From contig NZ_CP118747.1 in NCBI RefSeq assembly GCF_030996345.1, positions 419,501 through 483,500 on the forward strand: a stretch of DNA of 64,000 nucleotides, given 5' to 3'. Source of the stretch: Acidithiobacillus sp. AMEEHan. GTDB lineage: Bacteria > Pseudomonadota > Gammaproteobacteria > Acidithiobacillales > Acidithiobacillaceae. The notes beneath the pieces were generated by a model. The model saw nothing but the letters and a program-made list of their open reading frames with translations, did not search any database and was not told the DNA's origin. Shown here in pieces: positions 46,088 through 56,639 of this stretch. Made by a program: the position numbers and the translations under genes. Within the stretch, counting starts at the first letter, position 1. Each line of letters starts with the position of its first letter.

Positions 46088-46578
46088 TGCCCCGCCTCCT
46101 TGCGCAATTGCGCGATCAGGTCGTCGAGTTTCTGCGGCGTGAGATCGCCGATATAACGATCTCCCAATTGCATCATCGGTGCATCTTTGCAGGCCCCCAG
46201 GCACTCCACCTCTTTGATGGTAAAAAGACCGTCAGCGGTCGTTTCGCCGATACCGATTCCCAGCCGTTCCTGCAAGTGGGCCAGAATGCCGTCGCTGTCA
46301 TTGAGAAAACAGGATACGCTGCCGCATACACAAAACTGGTGCTTACCGACGGGCTGCAAATCGTACATGGTGTAAAAAGTAGCGACCTCAAAGGCCTGGA
46401 TTGCGGGCACACCGAGGATTCCTGCCACATGCTCGATCAGGGCATTCGGCAGATAGCCATGCTCCTCCTGCGCAATACGCAGAGCCGCGAGGAGCGCCGA
46501 ACGCGCCTGCTCGGGGGGGTACTTGCTGCGCTCCACCGCAATAGCGTCGAGGGAAGCCTGCGACAGCCACTCGCTCAT
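46084..46578 (-). CDS. nuoE: NADH-quinone oxidoreductase subunit E
   Basis: The 164-residue thioredoxin-fold subunit carries the 2Fe-2S cluster N1a through [10 protein letters not shown] and [16 protein letters not shown]. It overlaps nuoD and nuoF by 4 nt each. Confidence 0.96.
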   Translation of the reverse strand: MSEWLSQASLDAIAVERSKYPPEQARSALLAALRIAQEEHGYLPNALIEHVAGILGVPAIQAFEVATFYTMYDLQPVGKHQFCVCGSVSCFLNDSDGILAHLQERLGIGIGETTADGLFTIKEVECLGACKDAPMMQLGDRYIGDLTPQKLDDLIAQLRKEAGQ

Positions 46579-47828
46579 CGGTCAATCTCCCCAAACACGA
46601 TGTCCATCGTCGCCAGGATTGCCACCACATCCGCAATCATGTGCCCGCGCGCCATCTCATCCATGGCCGCCAGATGGGAAAATCCAGGCGCTCGGATCTT
46701 CATCCGGTAGGGCTTATTGGCGCCATCGGAGACCATATAGATACCAAACTCTCCCTTCGGAGCCTCCACCGCAGCATAGATCTCCCCTGCAGGGACAATC
46801 ATGCCCTCAGAAAAAAGTTTGAAGTGATGGATCAGCGCCTCCATGCTGGTTTTCATCTCTTCGCGCGGAGGCGGCGCTACTTTGTAGTCGTCCACCATGA
46901 CCGGTCCGGGATTCTTGCGCAGCCAATCAACGCACTGCGCAATGATCTTATTGCTCTCGCGCATCTCCGCCACGCGCACTAGATAGCGGTCGTAGCAGTC
47001 ACCTTCTTTGCCGACGGGAATCTCGAAATCCAGATCGGCATAAGCCGCATAAGGCTGGGTACGGCGCAGGTCCCAAGCGACGCCGGACGCCCGCAACATC
47101 GGTCCGGTGAAGCCGAGGGCAATGGCCCGCTCCGGTGCGACCACCCCAATTCCCACGGTACGCTGCTTCCAGATGCGATTATCGGTAAGCAGAGTTTCAT
47201 ATTCGTCGATGTAAGCGGGGAAGCGCCGGGTGAAGTCCTCGATGAAATCGAGGACCGATCCCTGACGGTTGGCATTGAGTTCCTCCAGGCGCTTCGCATC
47301 GCGATATGGCGAGAGCTCGTATTGCGGCATCTGCGCGGGGAGATCGCGATAAACACCGCCAGGCCGGTAGTAGGCGGCATGCATACGGGCGCCAGAGACG
47401 GCCTCATAAACATCCATGAGATCTTCGCGCTCACGGAAGCAATAGAGGAATACCGACATGGCGCCCACATCCAAGGCATAGGCCCCGAGCCACAGTAGAT
47501 GATTGAGGACCCGGGTGATCTCGTCGAACATGGTACGGATGTATTGGGCGCGCCGTGGGATTTCCAGGCCCAGCAGGCCTTCTACGGCACGACAATAGGC
47601 GTGCTCATTGCACATCATCGATACATAATCGAGGCGATCCATGTAAGGCAGATTTTGCAGAAAGGTCTTGTGCTCGGCGAGCTTTTCCGTGGCACGGTGT
47701 AAAAGCCCAATATGGGGATCAGCGCGCTCGATCACCTCGCCATCGAGTTCCAACACCAGCCGCAGCACGCCGTGCGCGGAGGGGTGTTGCGGCCCGAAAT
47801 TCATGGTGAAGTTACTAATTTCTGGCAT
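46575..47828 (-). CDS. nuoD: NADH-quinone oxidoreductase subunit D
   Basis: The 417-residue subunit begins [31 protein letters not shown] and has the quinone-pocket residues in [16 protein letters not shown] and CNEHAYC. It is separate from NuoC, unlike the fused E. coli NuoCD. The start overlaps the nuoC end by 14 nt. Confidence 0.97.
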   Translation of the reverse strand: MPEISNFTMNFGPQHPSAHGVLRLVLELDGEVIERADPHIGLLHRATEKLAEHKTFLQNLPYMDRLDYVSMMCNEHAYCRAVEGLLGLEIPRRAQYIRTMFDEITRVLNHLLWLGAYALDVGAMSVFLYCFREREDLMDVYEAVSGARMHAAYYRPGGVYRDLPAQMPQYELSPYRDAKRLEELNANRQGSVLDFIEDFTRRFPAYIDEYETLLTDNRIWKQRTVGIGVVAPERAIALGFTGPMLRASGVAWDLRRTQPYAAYADLDFEIPVGKEGDCYDRYLVRVAEMRESNKIIAQCVDWLRKNPGPVMVDDYKVAPPPREEMKTSMEALIHHFKLFSEGMIVPAGEIYAAVEAPKGEFGIYMVSDGANKPYRMKIRAPGFSHLAAMDEMARGHMIADVVAILATMDIVFGEIDR

Positions 47829-48411
47829 CGTAACGCCCCTCCTCGTCGCTGCGCACGATGCGCGGCACGACGACACGCTCCTCGGTACGGGTGGGTTCGT
47901 AGATCACCCGCCGCTGATCCGGGTCGTAGCGCATTTCGACCGTACCTACCAAAGGGAAATCCTTGCGAAACGGGTGACCGACAAAGCCGTAATCGGTAAG
48001 AATGCGCCGCAGATCGGGATGCCCTTCGAAGAGAAAACCAAACAGATCGAAGGCCTCCCGCTCAAACCAGTTGGCTGCCGGCCAGATCGCGTTCACCGAG
48101 GGGATGATCGGAAGCTCCTCATCGAGAAACACGCGCAGGCGCAACCGCTGACGACTGTGAATCCCGAGGAGATGGTAGACGACGGCGAAACGCTCGCCCT
48201 CCCACGCGCCATCCCCATATTCGGCATAGTCCACTCCACAAATGTCGATCAACTGATCAAAACCCGCCATATCCCGCAACCAGGTGCAGCTGGTGAGAAA
48301 GTCGTCGCGCAAAAGTTCCAGGGTAAGCTCGCCACGGGCGATCTGCCAACGGCGTATCTGCTGCCCCAGCCCAGCCTCGATCTGCTGGGATATTGTTTCC
48401 AGGTCGTCCAT
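47815..48411 (-). CDS. nuoC: NADH-quinone oxidoreductase subunit C
   Basis: The 198-residue subunit contains the 30-kDa signature ERE(A)[23 protein letters not shown] and [10 protein letters not shown]. It is part of the connecting domain next to NuoD. Confidence 0.96.
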   Translation of the reverse strand: MDDLETISQQIEAGLGQQIRRWQIARGELTLELLRDDFLTSCTWLRDMAGFDQLIDICGVDYAEYGDGAWEGERFAVVYHLLGIHSRQRLRLRVFLDEELPIIPSVNAIWPAANWFEREAFDLFGFLFEGHPDLRRILTDYGFVGHPFRKDFPLVGTVEMRYDPDQRRVIYEPTRTEERVVVPRIVRSDEEGRYDARN

Positions 48412-48418
48412 TTTTGCG

Positions 48419-48895
48419 TTACCGAGCTATCGTGTGCGTACGGCGGATCTTCTTCTGTAGCTGGATCAGCCCAAAGAGGAGCGCTTCTGCCGTTGGCGGA
48501 CAACCGGGGACATAGACGTCGACGGGGACGATGCGGTCACAACCGCGCACCACGCTGTAGGAGTAGTGGTAATACCCACCGCCGTTGGCACAGGAACCCA
48601 TGGACACCACCCAGCGTGGCTCGGCCATCTGGTCGTAGACTTTGCGCAGCGCCGGAGCCATCTTGTTGACCAAGGTACCGGCAACAATCATCACATCGGA
48701 TTGCCGCGGACTGGGACGAAAAATGATACCGAAGCGATCGAGATCGTAACGCGCCGCTCCCGCGTGCATCATTTCTACCGCGCAACAGGCCAAACCAAAG
48801 GTCATTGGCCATAAAGACCCCGTGCGACTCCAGTTGACCACCGTATCGATGCTGGTGGTGACGAAACCCTTTTCGAGAACCCCTTCTATTCCCAT
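48419..48895 (-). CDS. nuoB: NADH-quinone oxidoreductase subunit B
   Basis: The 158-residue subunit holds cluster N2 with [26 protein letters not shown] and [15 protein letters not shown] 48895 has GAAGGGGG upstream and overlaps the nuoA end by 10 nt. Confidence 0.97.
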   Translation of the reverse strand: MGIEGVLEKGFVTTSIDTVVNWSRTGSLWPMTFGLACCAVEMMHAGAARYDLDRFGIIFRPSPRQSDVMIVAGTLVNKMAPALRKVYDQMAEPRWVVSMGSCANGGGYYHYSYSVVRGCDRIVPVDVYVPGCPPTAEALLFGLIQLQKKIRRTHTIAR

Positions 48896-49242
48896 TCCAG
48901 AGCCCCCTTCTTCCACTCGTAGACGAAGCCCACTACCAGAATGGTGAGGAACACCATCATCGCCAGGAACCCGGTCGTGCCGATAGAGTCAAAAACAACG
49001 GCCCAGGGAAACAGAAATGCAATCTCGAGATCGAAGAGGATGAAAAGAATCGCGACCAGGTAGTAACGCACATCAAACTTGACGCGGGCGTCCTCGAAGG
49101 CCTCGAATCCACATTCATAGGGAGACAGCTTTTCGCTGTCTGGCCGATTGGGACCAAGCTTGCTGCCCAGGATCAAGGGCACGATGCCGACCACCAAGGC
49201 GATCAGCAAAAATATCAGCACAGGCAAATAATGTCCGAGCAC
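48886..49242 (-). CDS. nuoA: NADH-quinone oxidoreductase subunit A
   Basis: The 118-residue protein with three membrane helices contains [43 protein letters not shown], the NuoA hallmark with the conserved cysteine loop. It is the first gene of the nuoABCDEFGHIJKLMN operon. Confidence 0.97.
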   Translation of the reverse strand: MLGHYLPVLIFLLIALVVGIVPLILGSKLGPNRPDSEKLSPYECGFEAFEDARVKFDVRYYLVAILFILFDLEIAFLFPWAVVFDSIGTTGFLAMMVFLTILVVGFVYEWKKGALEWE

Positions 49243-49284
49243 CCGGCCCCTCCGTCAAAGTCATTACGTACCCATCAGGGTCGC

Positions 49285-49313
49285 CATAAAAAACTTTTTT
49301 TCTGTATAATCAA
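49285..49313 (-). promoter_or_regulatory. Possible nuo operon promoter
   Basis: On the minus strand TTGATT (49313-49308) and TTTATG (49290-49285) are 17 bp apart and would start transcription about 35 nt before nuoA. The match to the -10 consensus is modest. The position, between the tRNA-Leu terminator and nuoA, is right. Confidence 0.35.
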
Positions 49314-49334
49314 ATCTCTGGAAAGCTGCAGAGA

Positions 49335-49358
49335 CAAAAAAACAGCCACGCGGGCTGT
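49335..49358 (-). terminator. Terminator after tRNA-Leu
   Basis: On the minus strand ACAGCC/GGCTGT encloses a short loop and is followed by seven T residues. It separates the tpiA-secG-tRNA-Leu transcript from nuoA. Confidence 0.85.
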
Positions 49359-49362
49359 GATT

Positions 49363-49447
49363 TGGTGCCGAAGACCGGACTCGAACCGGTATGGCTTGCG
49401 CCGCCGCCCCCTCAAGACGGTGTGTCTACCAATTTCACCACTTCGGC
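49363..49447 (-). tRNA. tRNA-Leu (anticodon GAG)
   Basis: The 85-nt minus-strand molecule starts GCCGAAGTGGTGAAATTGG. It has anticodon stem CCGTC/GGCGG with loop TTGAGGG, a long variable arm, a GGTTCGAGTCC T-arm and an encoded CCA. tRNA-Leu after secG is a common arrangement. Confidence 0.96.
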
Positions 49448-49484
49448 AAGTGAATCAAAACTTTCTCATGCCCCGCCAAGGACG

Positions 49485-49916
49485 TCAAGGCTTCGACGAG
49501 GATGAATTTCCAGTGGCGACGCTCTTTTCGGGCACGGCGGATGTTGCGGAGGCAGAAACGGGGCTCTGGCCGCTCGCCACGCTAGTAGCTACGGATGCGG
49601 TCGGCGCCGATGCCGGTGCGGCGGCAGGTGCCGCTGCCGTCGAGCTTGGCAGCGCAATACCCACGCCTGCCGCGTGCGCTTCATGCTCTGACAGATAGGC
49701 CAATGCTAAACTGTTGAGAAAGAAAATCGCAGCAAGAATTGCAGTGACGTGGCTCAGAAAGTTGCCCGCTCCTGCAGCGCCAAAAACGGTCTGCGAACCG
49801 CCACCGCCAAAGACCGCGCCAATATCCGCGCCCTGTCCTTTCTGAATCAGCACCAGCCCTACCAGGACGACACAGATCAGCACCTGAAAAATCAATAACA
49901 CCGTATACATGATCAA
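49485..49916 (-). CDS. secG: Preprotein translocase subunit SecG
   Basis: The 143-residue protein has two membrane helices around the conserved loop QKGQGADIGAVFGGGGSQTVFGAAGAGNFLS. The C-terminal third is a low-complexity Ala/Ser/Pro/Thr tail, common in SecG. It assists protein export with SecYE. Its start overlaps the tpiA stop by 4 nt; a second ATG at 49910 is possible. Confidence 0.94.
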   Translation of the reverse strand: MIMYTVLLIFQVLICVVLVGLVLIQKGQGADIGAVFGGGGSQTVFGAAGAGNFLSHVTAILAAIFFLNSLALAYLSEHEAHAAGVGIALPSSTAAAPAAAPASAPTASVATSVASGQSPVSASATSAVPEKSVATGNSSSSKP

Positions 49917-50686
49917 ATACCCCGGGCTACCGCATGGGCGGCCTGACAGATCTGCAAAAACTCGACTGCCTGCAACGAGGCTCCACCGACCAGACCGCCG
50001 TCGATATCCGGCTGGGCAAATAAGGTCTGGGCGTTGCCGGCCTTGACACTACCACCGTAGAGAATGAGGATTTTGCGGGCGATGTCGGGATTTTTTGCAG
50101 CGATCAGGCCACGCACAAAAGCATGCACTTCCTGCGCCTGCTCCGGGCTGGCCGTCTTGCCGGTGCCGATGGCCCAGACTGGCTCATAAGCAAGGACCAT
50201 ATTGGCCTGCTGCCCGTTACTGCCCAAAGCCGGGAGAATGGCCCCTACCTGACGCCGCAACACCTCTTCGGTATGGCCCTGTGCTCTTTCCTGCTCGGTT
50301 TCACCGATGCAGACCATGGGAATCAGACCGGACAGGAGGGCCGCCTTCACCTTTTTCAGGACGATTTCATCTGACTCCTGAAAAATCTGACGACGCTCCG
50401 AGTGTCCAACCAGGACGTAACGGCAGCCATGGTCGCGCAGCATAGCTCCCGAGATCTCACCGGTATAGGCTCCGTAAGCTTCCCAAAAGAGATTTTGCCC
50501 ACCCCAGCGCAAGAAACTGCCCTTGGCCAGATGGTGCACTGCCGGCAATAGCGTGAAGGGCGGAAATACCACAACCTCCGGCGAGGCTGGCACCAGACCC
50601 GCACCGAGAATGGCTTGAATGAGGTGCTCGGCATCCGCATTCAAGCCATTCATCTTCCAATTGCCCGCTACCATGATCGACCGCAC
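49913..50686 (-). CDS. tpiA: Triosephosphate isomerase
   Basis: The 257-residue TIM barrel has VAGNWKMNGLN near the N-terminus, the catalytic histidine in LVGHSERR and glutamate in LAYEPVWAIGTGKTA, then LYGGSVKAGN and GGLVGGASL. GTG 50686 with AGGAAGG upstream gives the family-typical MRSIMVAGNW start. ATG 50674 is an alternative. It interconverts DHAP and G3P in glycolysis and the Calvin cycle. Confidence 0.95.
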   Translation of the reverse strand: MRSIMVAGNWKMNGLNADAEHLIQAILGAGLVPASPEVVVFPPFTLLPAVHHLAKGSFLRWGGQNLFWEAYGAYTGEISGAMLRDHGCRYVLVGHSERRQIFQESDEIVLKKVKAALLSGLIPMVCIGETEQERAQGHTEEVLRRQVGAILPALGSNGQQANMVLAYEPVWAIGTGKTASPEQAQEVHAFVRGLIAAKNPDIARKILILYGGSVKAGNAQTLFAQPDIDGGLVGGASLQAVEFLQICQAAHAVARGI

Positions 50687-50776
50687 GTCGCCCTTCCTCA
50701 AATTTGACATCAATTGCTAATAGGATGGGCAGTGTAAAGAGTCCGCCGACGAGGGTCAATTTCCCCCGGTTGCGCT

Positions 50777-52129
50777 TTAGACCGCCGCGGATTCGGTTAC
50801 GCAAGCGGCCACTTGCGCCTGCAACTCCTCGGCAACGCTCTGCGCCAGCCAGGATTCGGTCGCCTCTACCATGATACGCAACAGTGGTTCGGTGCCAGAG
50901 GCACGCACGAGAAGTCGTCCGCGCCCGGCGAGCTGCGCTTCCGCCGCCTGCAACAACTGCTGCACATCCGGGCGCTCCAAGTGCTGTCGCGCATCCGGCA
51001 GACGCAAGTTGCGCAAAACCTGCGGATACAGCTTCAGGCCATCGGCCAACTCATGCAGACTCCTGCCTTTCTGCTGCAAAAAGGCAAGTACCTGCAACGC
51101 CGCGAGAATGGCATCGCCGGTGGTATTTGCTGGAGTGATGAGGTGACCGGAATTCTCCCCGCCTAAGGGATAGCCCAGGCGGCGCATGGTCTCGAGCACA
51201 TAGCGGTCTCCCACGGCACTGCGCACGAAAGGCACTCCCTGCTCCGTAAGGGCCTTTTCCAGGGCGAGGTTGCTCATCACCGTACCAACAACCCCGGACA
51301 GGACGCCCCGCTCCTGGAAGGCCTGCGCTAGCAGCCAGAGAACGGCGTCGCCATCCCAGGCATTACCCCGCGCATCCACGAGCAGGACGCGATCGCCGTC
51401 ACCATCCAGGGCGATCCCCAAATCGGCCTGTCGCTCCTGCACGGCAGCAATGAGCGCCTGCGGTGCTGTCGAACCGACACCATCATTGATATTGACGCCA
51501 TTGGGGCGCGCTCCGATGCTTTCTACCTGAGCACCCAGCTCGCTGAACACCATGGGCGCGACCTTATAGCCGGCGCCGTGGGCAGCATCGACGACGATCC
51601 GCAAACCGCGCAGGTCGGCCGACGCCGGAAAGGTCGTCTTGCAGTATTCGACATACCGACCGGCAGCATCATCCACGCGACGCGCCTTCCCCAAAGAGTC
51701 TGCAGCAGCACAGCGCATGGGTTCTTCCAGCTCGGCCTCAATGGCCTCCTCCACCGCATCCGGGAGCTTGTAGCCATCGCCAGAAAAAAATTTGATGCCA
51801 TTATCTTCGTAGGGATTGTGCGAGGCGCTGATGACAATGCCCGCATGGGCCCGCAGAGTGCGGGTCAGGTAAGCGATCGCAGGTGTTGGCAGCGGACCAA
51901 CCAGCAGCACATCGACTCCTGCCGCCGCCAGCCCGGATTCCAGAGCAGATTCGAGGAGGTAGCCGGAGAGGCGGGTGTCTTTGCCAATCAGCACCTGCGG
52001 CCTGCCGGATACCCCCCTGGTGAGCACCCTACCCGCAGCCCATCCGAGCTGCAGGACCCAGTCCGCACGCATCGGCATTTCTCCCACCCGGCCGCGAACA
52101 CCGTCGGTTCCGAAAAATTTTCTGGTCAT
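50777..52129 (-). CDS. glmM: Phosphoglucosamine mutase
   Basis: The 450-residue protein begins MTRKFFGTDGVRGRVGEMPM and has the phosphoserine loop GIVISASHNPYEDNGIKFF, the metal site DGDGDR, the sugar loop GGENSGH and the phosphate-binding RASGTEPLLRIMVE. It makes glucosamine-1-phosphate for peptidoglycan and LPS. ATG 52129 is 7 bp from folP. The folP-glmM order with ftsH upstream is conserved in gammaproteobacteria. Confidence 0.97.
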   Translation of the reverse strand: MTRKFFGTDGVRGRVGEMPMRADWVLQLGWAAGRVLTRGVSGRPQVLIGKDTRLSGYLLESALESGLAAAGVDVLLVGPLPTPAIAYLTRTLRAHAGIVISASHNPYEDNGIKFFSGDGYKLPDAVEEAIEAELEEPMRCAAADSLGKARRVDDAAGRYVEYCKTTFPASADLRGLRIVVDAAHGAGYKVAPMVFSELGAQVESIGARPNGVNINDGVGSTAPQALIAAVQERQADLGIALDGDGDRVLLVDARGNAWDGDAVLWLLAQAFQERGVLSGVVGTVMSNLALEKALTEQGVPFVRSAVGDRYVLETMRRLGYPLGGENSGHLITPANTTGDAILAALQVLAFLQQKGRSLHELADGLKLYPQVLRNLRLPDARQHLERPDVQQLLQAAEAQLAGRGRLLVRASGTEPLLRIMVEATESWLAQSVAEELQAQVAACVTESAAV

Positions 52130-52136
52130 AGTCGTA

Positions 52137-52982
52137 TTATCCTGTCGCTTCCATCGCTTCCCAAATGTTGAGTGCCTGCCGCGTAGCAGCAACATCGTGC
52201 ACCCGATAGATAGAACTGCGGCAAAGCTGTCGGGTCCAGAGGAGGGCCGCCACACTCGCCACCACACGCTCACTGGCGTTTTCCACACCAGCAATCTGGC
52301 CCAAAAATCTTTTGCGCGACAGCCCCAGCAGAATGGGGTGTCCAAGAGTCGCCAATTGGTCGAGATGCCGCAGCAGGCGAAGGTTGTCAGCCTGCTCCTT
52401 GGCAAAACCGATCCCCGGATCGAGGAGAATGGACTCAGCAGGGATTCCTGCCTGCAGACATGCATCACGCCGCTGCACAAGATAGTCACGCACCTCTGTC
52501 AGTACATTTTCGTAGGCGGTGAGGGTCTGCATGGTGGCGGGAGTACCTCGCATATGCATCAGGCAGACATCAAGCCCCAACTCTGCAACTGTCGTCAACG
52601 CCGCGGGATCAAAGCTCAGCGCACTGACATCGTTGATGAGGGTAGCACCGTAAGCATGGGCGGCACGCATCACCGTCGCCTTACGGGTATCCACGGAAAT
52701 GGGCAAAGGAATCTCCGCGCGGATCGCCTCCAAGGCCGGCAGGAGGCGGTCGAGTTCCTCCTCTACCGAGATTTCCATCGCCCCTGGCCGCGTCGACTCG
52801 GCACCGAGATCAAGCATGTCCGCCCCCTCCGCCCACAGACGACGGGCATGGGCCAAAGCCGCGCTCACCGAAACATAGCGACCACCATCAGAAAAAGAGT
52901 CTGGGGTAAGATTGATGATCCCCATGATACAAGAACGCCCCTGCAGCCAGGGGCGTCTTCGATACGACACAGCAGAATTCAA
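52137..52982 (-). CDS. folP: Dihydropteroate synthase
   Basis: The 281-residue TIM barrel shows [47 protein letters not shown] and [16 protein letters not shown]. It condenses p-aminobenzoate with the pterin in folate synthesis. The start overlaps the ftsH stop by 4 nt. Confidence 0.96.
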   Translation of the reverse strand: MNSAVSYRRRPWLQGRSCIMGIINLTPDSFSDGGRYVSVSAALAHARRLWAEGADMLDLGAESTRPGAMEISVEEELDRLLPALEAIRAEIPLPISVDTRKATVMRAAHAYGATLINDVSALSFDPAALTTVAELGLDVCLMHMRGTPATMQTLTAYENVLTEVRDYLVQRRDACLQAGIPAESILLDPGIGFAKEQADNLRLLRHLDQLATLGHPILLGLSRKRFLGQIAGVENASERVVASVAALLWTRQLCRSSIYRVHDVAATRQALNIWEAMEATG

Positions 52983-54901
52983 ACGGGATGCTCTCCCGGG
53001 TTGAGCTTGGGCAGATTGTTGGGAACCTGCTCAGGACTGCCGACGCCGCTGTTACCACTAACCGCCGGTGTACCGGGGCTGTTGTCCTGCGGCGGGCGCG
53101 GATCGTGCCCAGCCATGAGGTCATTGACCTGGCCGGCATCCAAGGTCTCGAACTTGAGCAACGCTTGGGCCATACGCTCGACGATGTCGCGGTTGTCCTC
53201 GATGAGCTTGCGCGCCACCTGGTAGCGCTCTTGGATGATGGAGCGTACCTCCTCATCCACGGTCTGCGCAGTCCGTTCGGAGACATTACTGTGCTTGGTG
53301 ATTTCCCGACCGAGGAACATCTCTTCCTCTTTCTCGCCAATCACCATCGGTCCGATGGTGGACATACCCCACTGCGTGACCATCTTACGGGCTAGGTCCG
53401 TAGCTCGCTCGATGTCATTGCCCGCGCCGGTGGTCATTTGATTGAGGAATACCTCCTCGGCAATCCGCCCACCCATGAGAATGGAGATGTTGTGCAGGAT
53501 CTCCTGGCGCTCATAGTTGAAGCGGTCTTCAGTCGGCAACTGCATGGTCAGCCCGAGGGCGCGGCCGCGCGGGATGATGGTGACCTTGTGCACCGGATCG
53601 GTACCCGGAAGCAACTTCGCCACCACCGCGTGCCCAGATTCATGGTAGGCGGTGGTTTCGCGCTGCTTGTCGCTCATCACCACCGACTTGCGCTCGGCGC
53701 CCATCATCACCTTGTCCTTGGCATCCTCGAAGTCGTGCATATCAACTAGGCGCTTACTCTTGCGCGCCGCCATGAGGGCCGCCTCGTTGACCAAATTGGC
53801 AAGATCCGCACCAGAGAACCCGGGCGTGCCGCGGGCGATGATCTTGGGATCGACATCCGGGGCGAGAGGCACCTTACGCATGTGCACTTGCAGTATCTGC
53901 TCGCGACCACGAATATCCGGCAGCGGCACGGTCACCTGCCGGTCGAAACGGCCGGGCCGCAGCAAGGCAGGATCAAGCACGTCCGGGCGGTTGGTGGCCG
54001 CGATGACGATGATCCCTTCCGTACCCTCGAAACCATCCATTTCCACCAACATCTGGTTGAGGGTCTGCTCGCGCTCGTCGTTGCCACCGCCGAGGCCAGC
54101 ACCGCGCTGACGGCCCACGGCGTCGATCTCGTCAATGAAGATGATACAGGGAGCGTGCTTTTTCGCCTGCTCGAACATGTCGCGTACGCGCGAAGCACCC
54201 ACACCGACGAACATTTCGACAAAATCCGACCCGGAGATCGAGAAGAACGGCACCTTGGCCTCGCCGGCAATGGCGCGGGCAAGCAAGGTCTTGCCAGAGC
54301 CCGGTGAACCCATGAGCAGCACACCTTTGGGGATTCGGCCACCAAGACGCTGGAATTTGGAGGGATCCCGCAAGAAGTCGACGATTTCGGCTACTTCCTC
54401 CTTGGCCTCTTCCACACCGGCCACGTCTGCAAAAGTGATCTTGTTGTTCTCCTCACTGAGCATGCGGGCACGGCTGCGCCCGAAGCTCATGGCACCACGG
54501 CCGCCAGCGCCTCCGCCCCCCATCTGGCGCATGAAAAAGATCCACACACCGATGAGCAACAGCATCGGGAACCAGTTGATCAACAGGGCCAACAACAAGG
54601 ACTGCCCTTGCGGCGGCTTGACGTCGATCTTCACCCCGGCAGCCAGGAGCTGTGGCACCAACTGGGTATCGTTGGGCGGCGTGTAGACACTGAACTGTTG
54701 CCCAGAACTGAGCGCACCGGTCAGATGGTTGCCATCCATCGTGACATTGGCAACCTGTCCCTGTTTGACGCTGTTGACAAAAGTCGAGAAGTTCATCGCC
54801 TGAGCTGGCGTCGAACTCGAAGAATTCAGATTCTGGAAGACGAAAATGAGAATGACCCCAATCGCCACCCACAAGAGCACGTTCTTGAAAACGTTATTCA
54901 T
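52979..54901 (-). CDS. ftsH: ATP-dependent zinc metalloprotease FtsH
   Basis: The 640-residue membrane protease has two N-terminal membrane helices around a periplasmic domain. Its AAA module has Walker [14 protein letters not shown], Walker [12 protein letters not shown] and the second-region-of-homology arginine stretch [21 protein letters not shown]. The zinc site is [12 protein letters not shown]. It degrades unassembled membrane proteins and regulatory factors. Confidence 0.97.
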   Translation of the reverse strand: MNNVFKNVLLWVAIGVILIFVFQNLNSSSSTPAQAMNFSTFVNSVKQGQVANVTMDGNHLTGALSSGQQFSVYTPPNDTQLVPQLLAAGVKIDVKPPQGQSLLLALLINWFPMLLLIGVWIFFMRQMGGGGAGGRGAMSFGRSRARMLSEENNKITFADVAGVEEAKEEVAEIVDFLRDPSKFQRLGGRIPKGVLLMGSPGSGKTLLARAIAGEAKVPFFSISGSDFVEMFVGVGASRVRDMFEQAKKHAPCIIFIDEIDAVGRQRGAGLGGGNDEREQTLNQMLVEMDGFEGTEGIIVIAATNRPDVLDPALLRPGRFDRQVTVPLPDIRGREQILQVHMRKVPLAPDVDPKIIARGTPGFSGADLANLVNEAALMAARKSKRLVDMHDFEDAKDKVMMGAERKSVVMSDKQRETTAYHESGHAVVAKLLPGTDPVHKVTIIPRGRALGLTMQLPTEDRFNYERQEILHNISILMGGRIAEEVFLNQMTTGAGNDIERATDLARKMVTQWGMSTIGPMVIGEKEEEMFLGREITKHSNVSERTAQTVDEEVRSIIQERYQVARKLIEDNRDIVERMAQALLKFETLDAGQVNDLMAGHDPRPPQDNSPGTPAVSGNSGVGSPEQVPNNLPKLNPGEHPV

Positions 54902-55009
54902 TCCCTCACCTCCCCCATCGGGAGTTTAGATTGGGTACAGAGTACCCCAACGTGTACGATCTTAGACCCCTGCCGAAAAACTGACAATAGAGCAGCAAAA
55001 AACTCAGCA

Positions 55010-56452
55010 TCATTGCGTGCCGCCAACCGTGAGGTCGCGAATCTTCAGCGTTGGCTGACCGACCCCCACCGGCACGCTCTGCCCATCTTTCCCGCAGGTT
55101 CCTACTCCTGGATCTAATTGGAGGTCGTTGCCGATCATTTCAACCCGCGTGAGCACATCCGGCCCGTTCCCGATCAGGGTCGCCCCCTTGACCGGACGCG
55201 TGATGCGGCCATTCTCGATCAGATACGCTTCCGAGGCCGAGAACACGAACTTGCCGCTGGTGATGTCGACCTGCCCACCGCCGAAGTTCACTGCGTAGAG
55301 CCCCTTTTTGACACTGGCGATGATTTCCTGCGGATCGTGCTGACCATTACGCATATAGGTATTGGTCATTCGTGGCATGGGCAGATGAGCATAGGATTCG
55401 CGCCGACCATTGCCGGTGGGAGCAACCCCCATGAGCCGCGCGTTCAGACTGTCCTGCAGATAGCCGCGCAAAATCCCATCTTCGATCAGTACGGTGCACT
55501 GGGTGGGGTGCCCCTCATCATCGAGGTTGAGACTGCCGCGCCGCCCAGCCAGGGTGCCATCATCCACCACCGTGACACCGGGCGCCGCTACCCGCTGCCC
55601 AACCCGACCCGCAAAGGCACTGGTTCCCTTGCGGTTGAAATCCCCCTCCAGACCATGACCGATGGCCTCGTGCAACAGAATACCCGGCCAGCCAGGCCCG
55701 AGGACGACTTCCATACTGCCGGCTGGAGCGGCCCCCGCCTCAAGATTGACCAGCGCCTGCCGTACCGACTCGCGGGCGTAGCTTTCCACAATATCACCTG
55801 CGAGAAATTCACGATAGTCATGACGCCCGCCACCGCCAGCGCTTCCCTGCTCTCGCCGACCATTCTCCTCGGCGATCACCGTGACATGCAAACGCACCAA
55901 CGGTCGCAAATCCGCGGCCAGACTGCCGTCCAGGCGCGCCACCAATACCACTTCATAGCGCGCAGCCAGACTGGCCATGACCTGCACCACGCGGGGATCG
56001 GCGGCACGGGCTGCCGCTTCGAGGCGTTCGAGCAGGGCGATTTTTTCGCGATTATCGATGCTCGCCAGGGGATCTACGTTCGGGTAGAGCTGCAAACCGC
56101 TATGCGAGCGCCACTGTAGAGCCCGCTGCTCGCCCGGGTGATGCACGATGCTGCGCGCCGCCGCGGCTGCGCCCAGCAGTGCCTCCACCGCAATTTCATC
56201 GGAGTAAGCCAAGCCCTGGCGTTCTCCCTGGATGGCGCGCACCCCAACTCCTTGTTGGATGCTGTGGCTGCCCGATTTGACCACTCCTTCTTCCAAACTG
56301 AAAGACTCGCTACGGCTGTATTGAAAGTACAGATCCGCATCGTCGAGGGCACGGCGACGCAATTGGGCAAAGGTCCGCTCCAATGCCATCTCGTCGATCC
56401 CCGCAGGTTGCAGCAAATTTTCTCGGGCGAGATCGAGGGCGTTTTTCGTCAT
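55010..56452 (-). CDS. tldD: Metalloprotease TldD
   Basis: The 480-residue protein of the TldD/PmbA family has the metal-binding [20 protein letters not shown] and the C-terminal [38 protein letters not shown], both characteristic. With TldE/PmbA it processes peptides such as microcin B17 and CcdA. ATG 56452 (MTKNALDL) is family-typical; a longer frame upstream is antisense noise. It is divergent from nrdA. Confidence 0.95.
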   Translation of the reverse strand: MTKNALDLARENLLQPAGIDEMALERTFAQLRRRALDDADLYFQYSRSESFSLEEGVVKSGSHSIQQGVGVRAIQGERQGLAYSDEIAVEALLGAAAAARSIVHHPGEQRALQWRSHSGLQLYPNVDPLASIDNREKIALLERLEAAARAADPRVVQVMASLAARYEVVLVARLDGSLAADLRPLVRLHVTVIAEENGRREQGSAGGGGRHDYREFLAGDIVESYARESVRQALVNLEAGAAPAGSMEVVLGPGWPGILLHEAIGHGLEGDFNRKGTSAFAGRVGQRVAAPGVTVVDDGTLAGRRGSLNLDDEGHPTQCTVLIEDGILRGYLQDSLNARLMGVAPTGNGRRESYAHLPMPRMTNTYMRNGQHDPQEIIASVKKGLYAVNFGGGQVDITSGKFVFSASEAYLIENGRITRPVKGATLIGNGPDVLTRVEMIGNDLQLDPGVGTCGKDGQSVPVGVGQPTLKIRDLTVGGTQ

Positions 56453-56571
56453 GACGTGCTTCTCCGATTGGATGTTGTAAAAGAGTATGCGCCGGCCGGC
56501 GATATAGAACAAGTCTAAATTTGTTAGATGATTTCTGCACCGCCAATCCCCAAGCCATCCACAGCTTGTCA

Positions 56572-56620
56572 ACACTATATATAGTGTTGACAAGCGCAAA
56601 TGGATAACTATATTTTGTGT
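56572..56620 (+). promoter_or_regulatory. Pair of NrdR boxes before nrdA
   Basis: ACACTATATATAGTGT (56572-56587) is a perfect palindrome matching the NrdR consensus. TAACTATATTTTGTGT (56605-56620) is a second, degenerate copy 33 bp further on, about three helical turns. NrdR represses ribonucleotide reductase genes from such pairs. The second box lies 19 bp before the nrdA start. Confidence 0.88.
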
Positions 56621-56639
56621 CATAGCCAAGGAGGAGACC

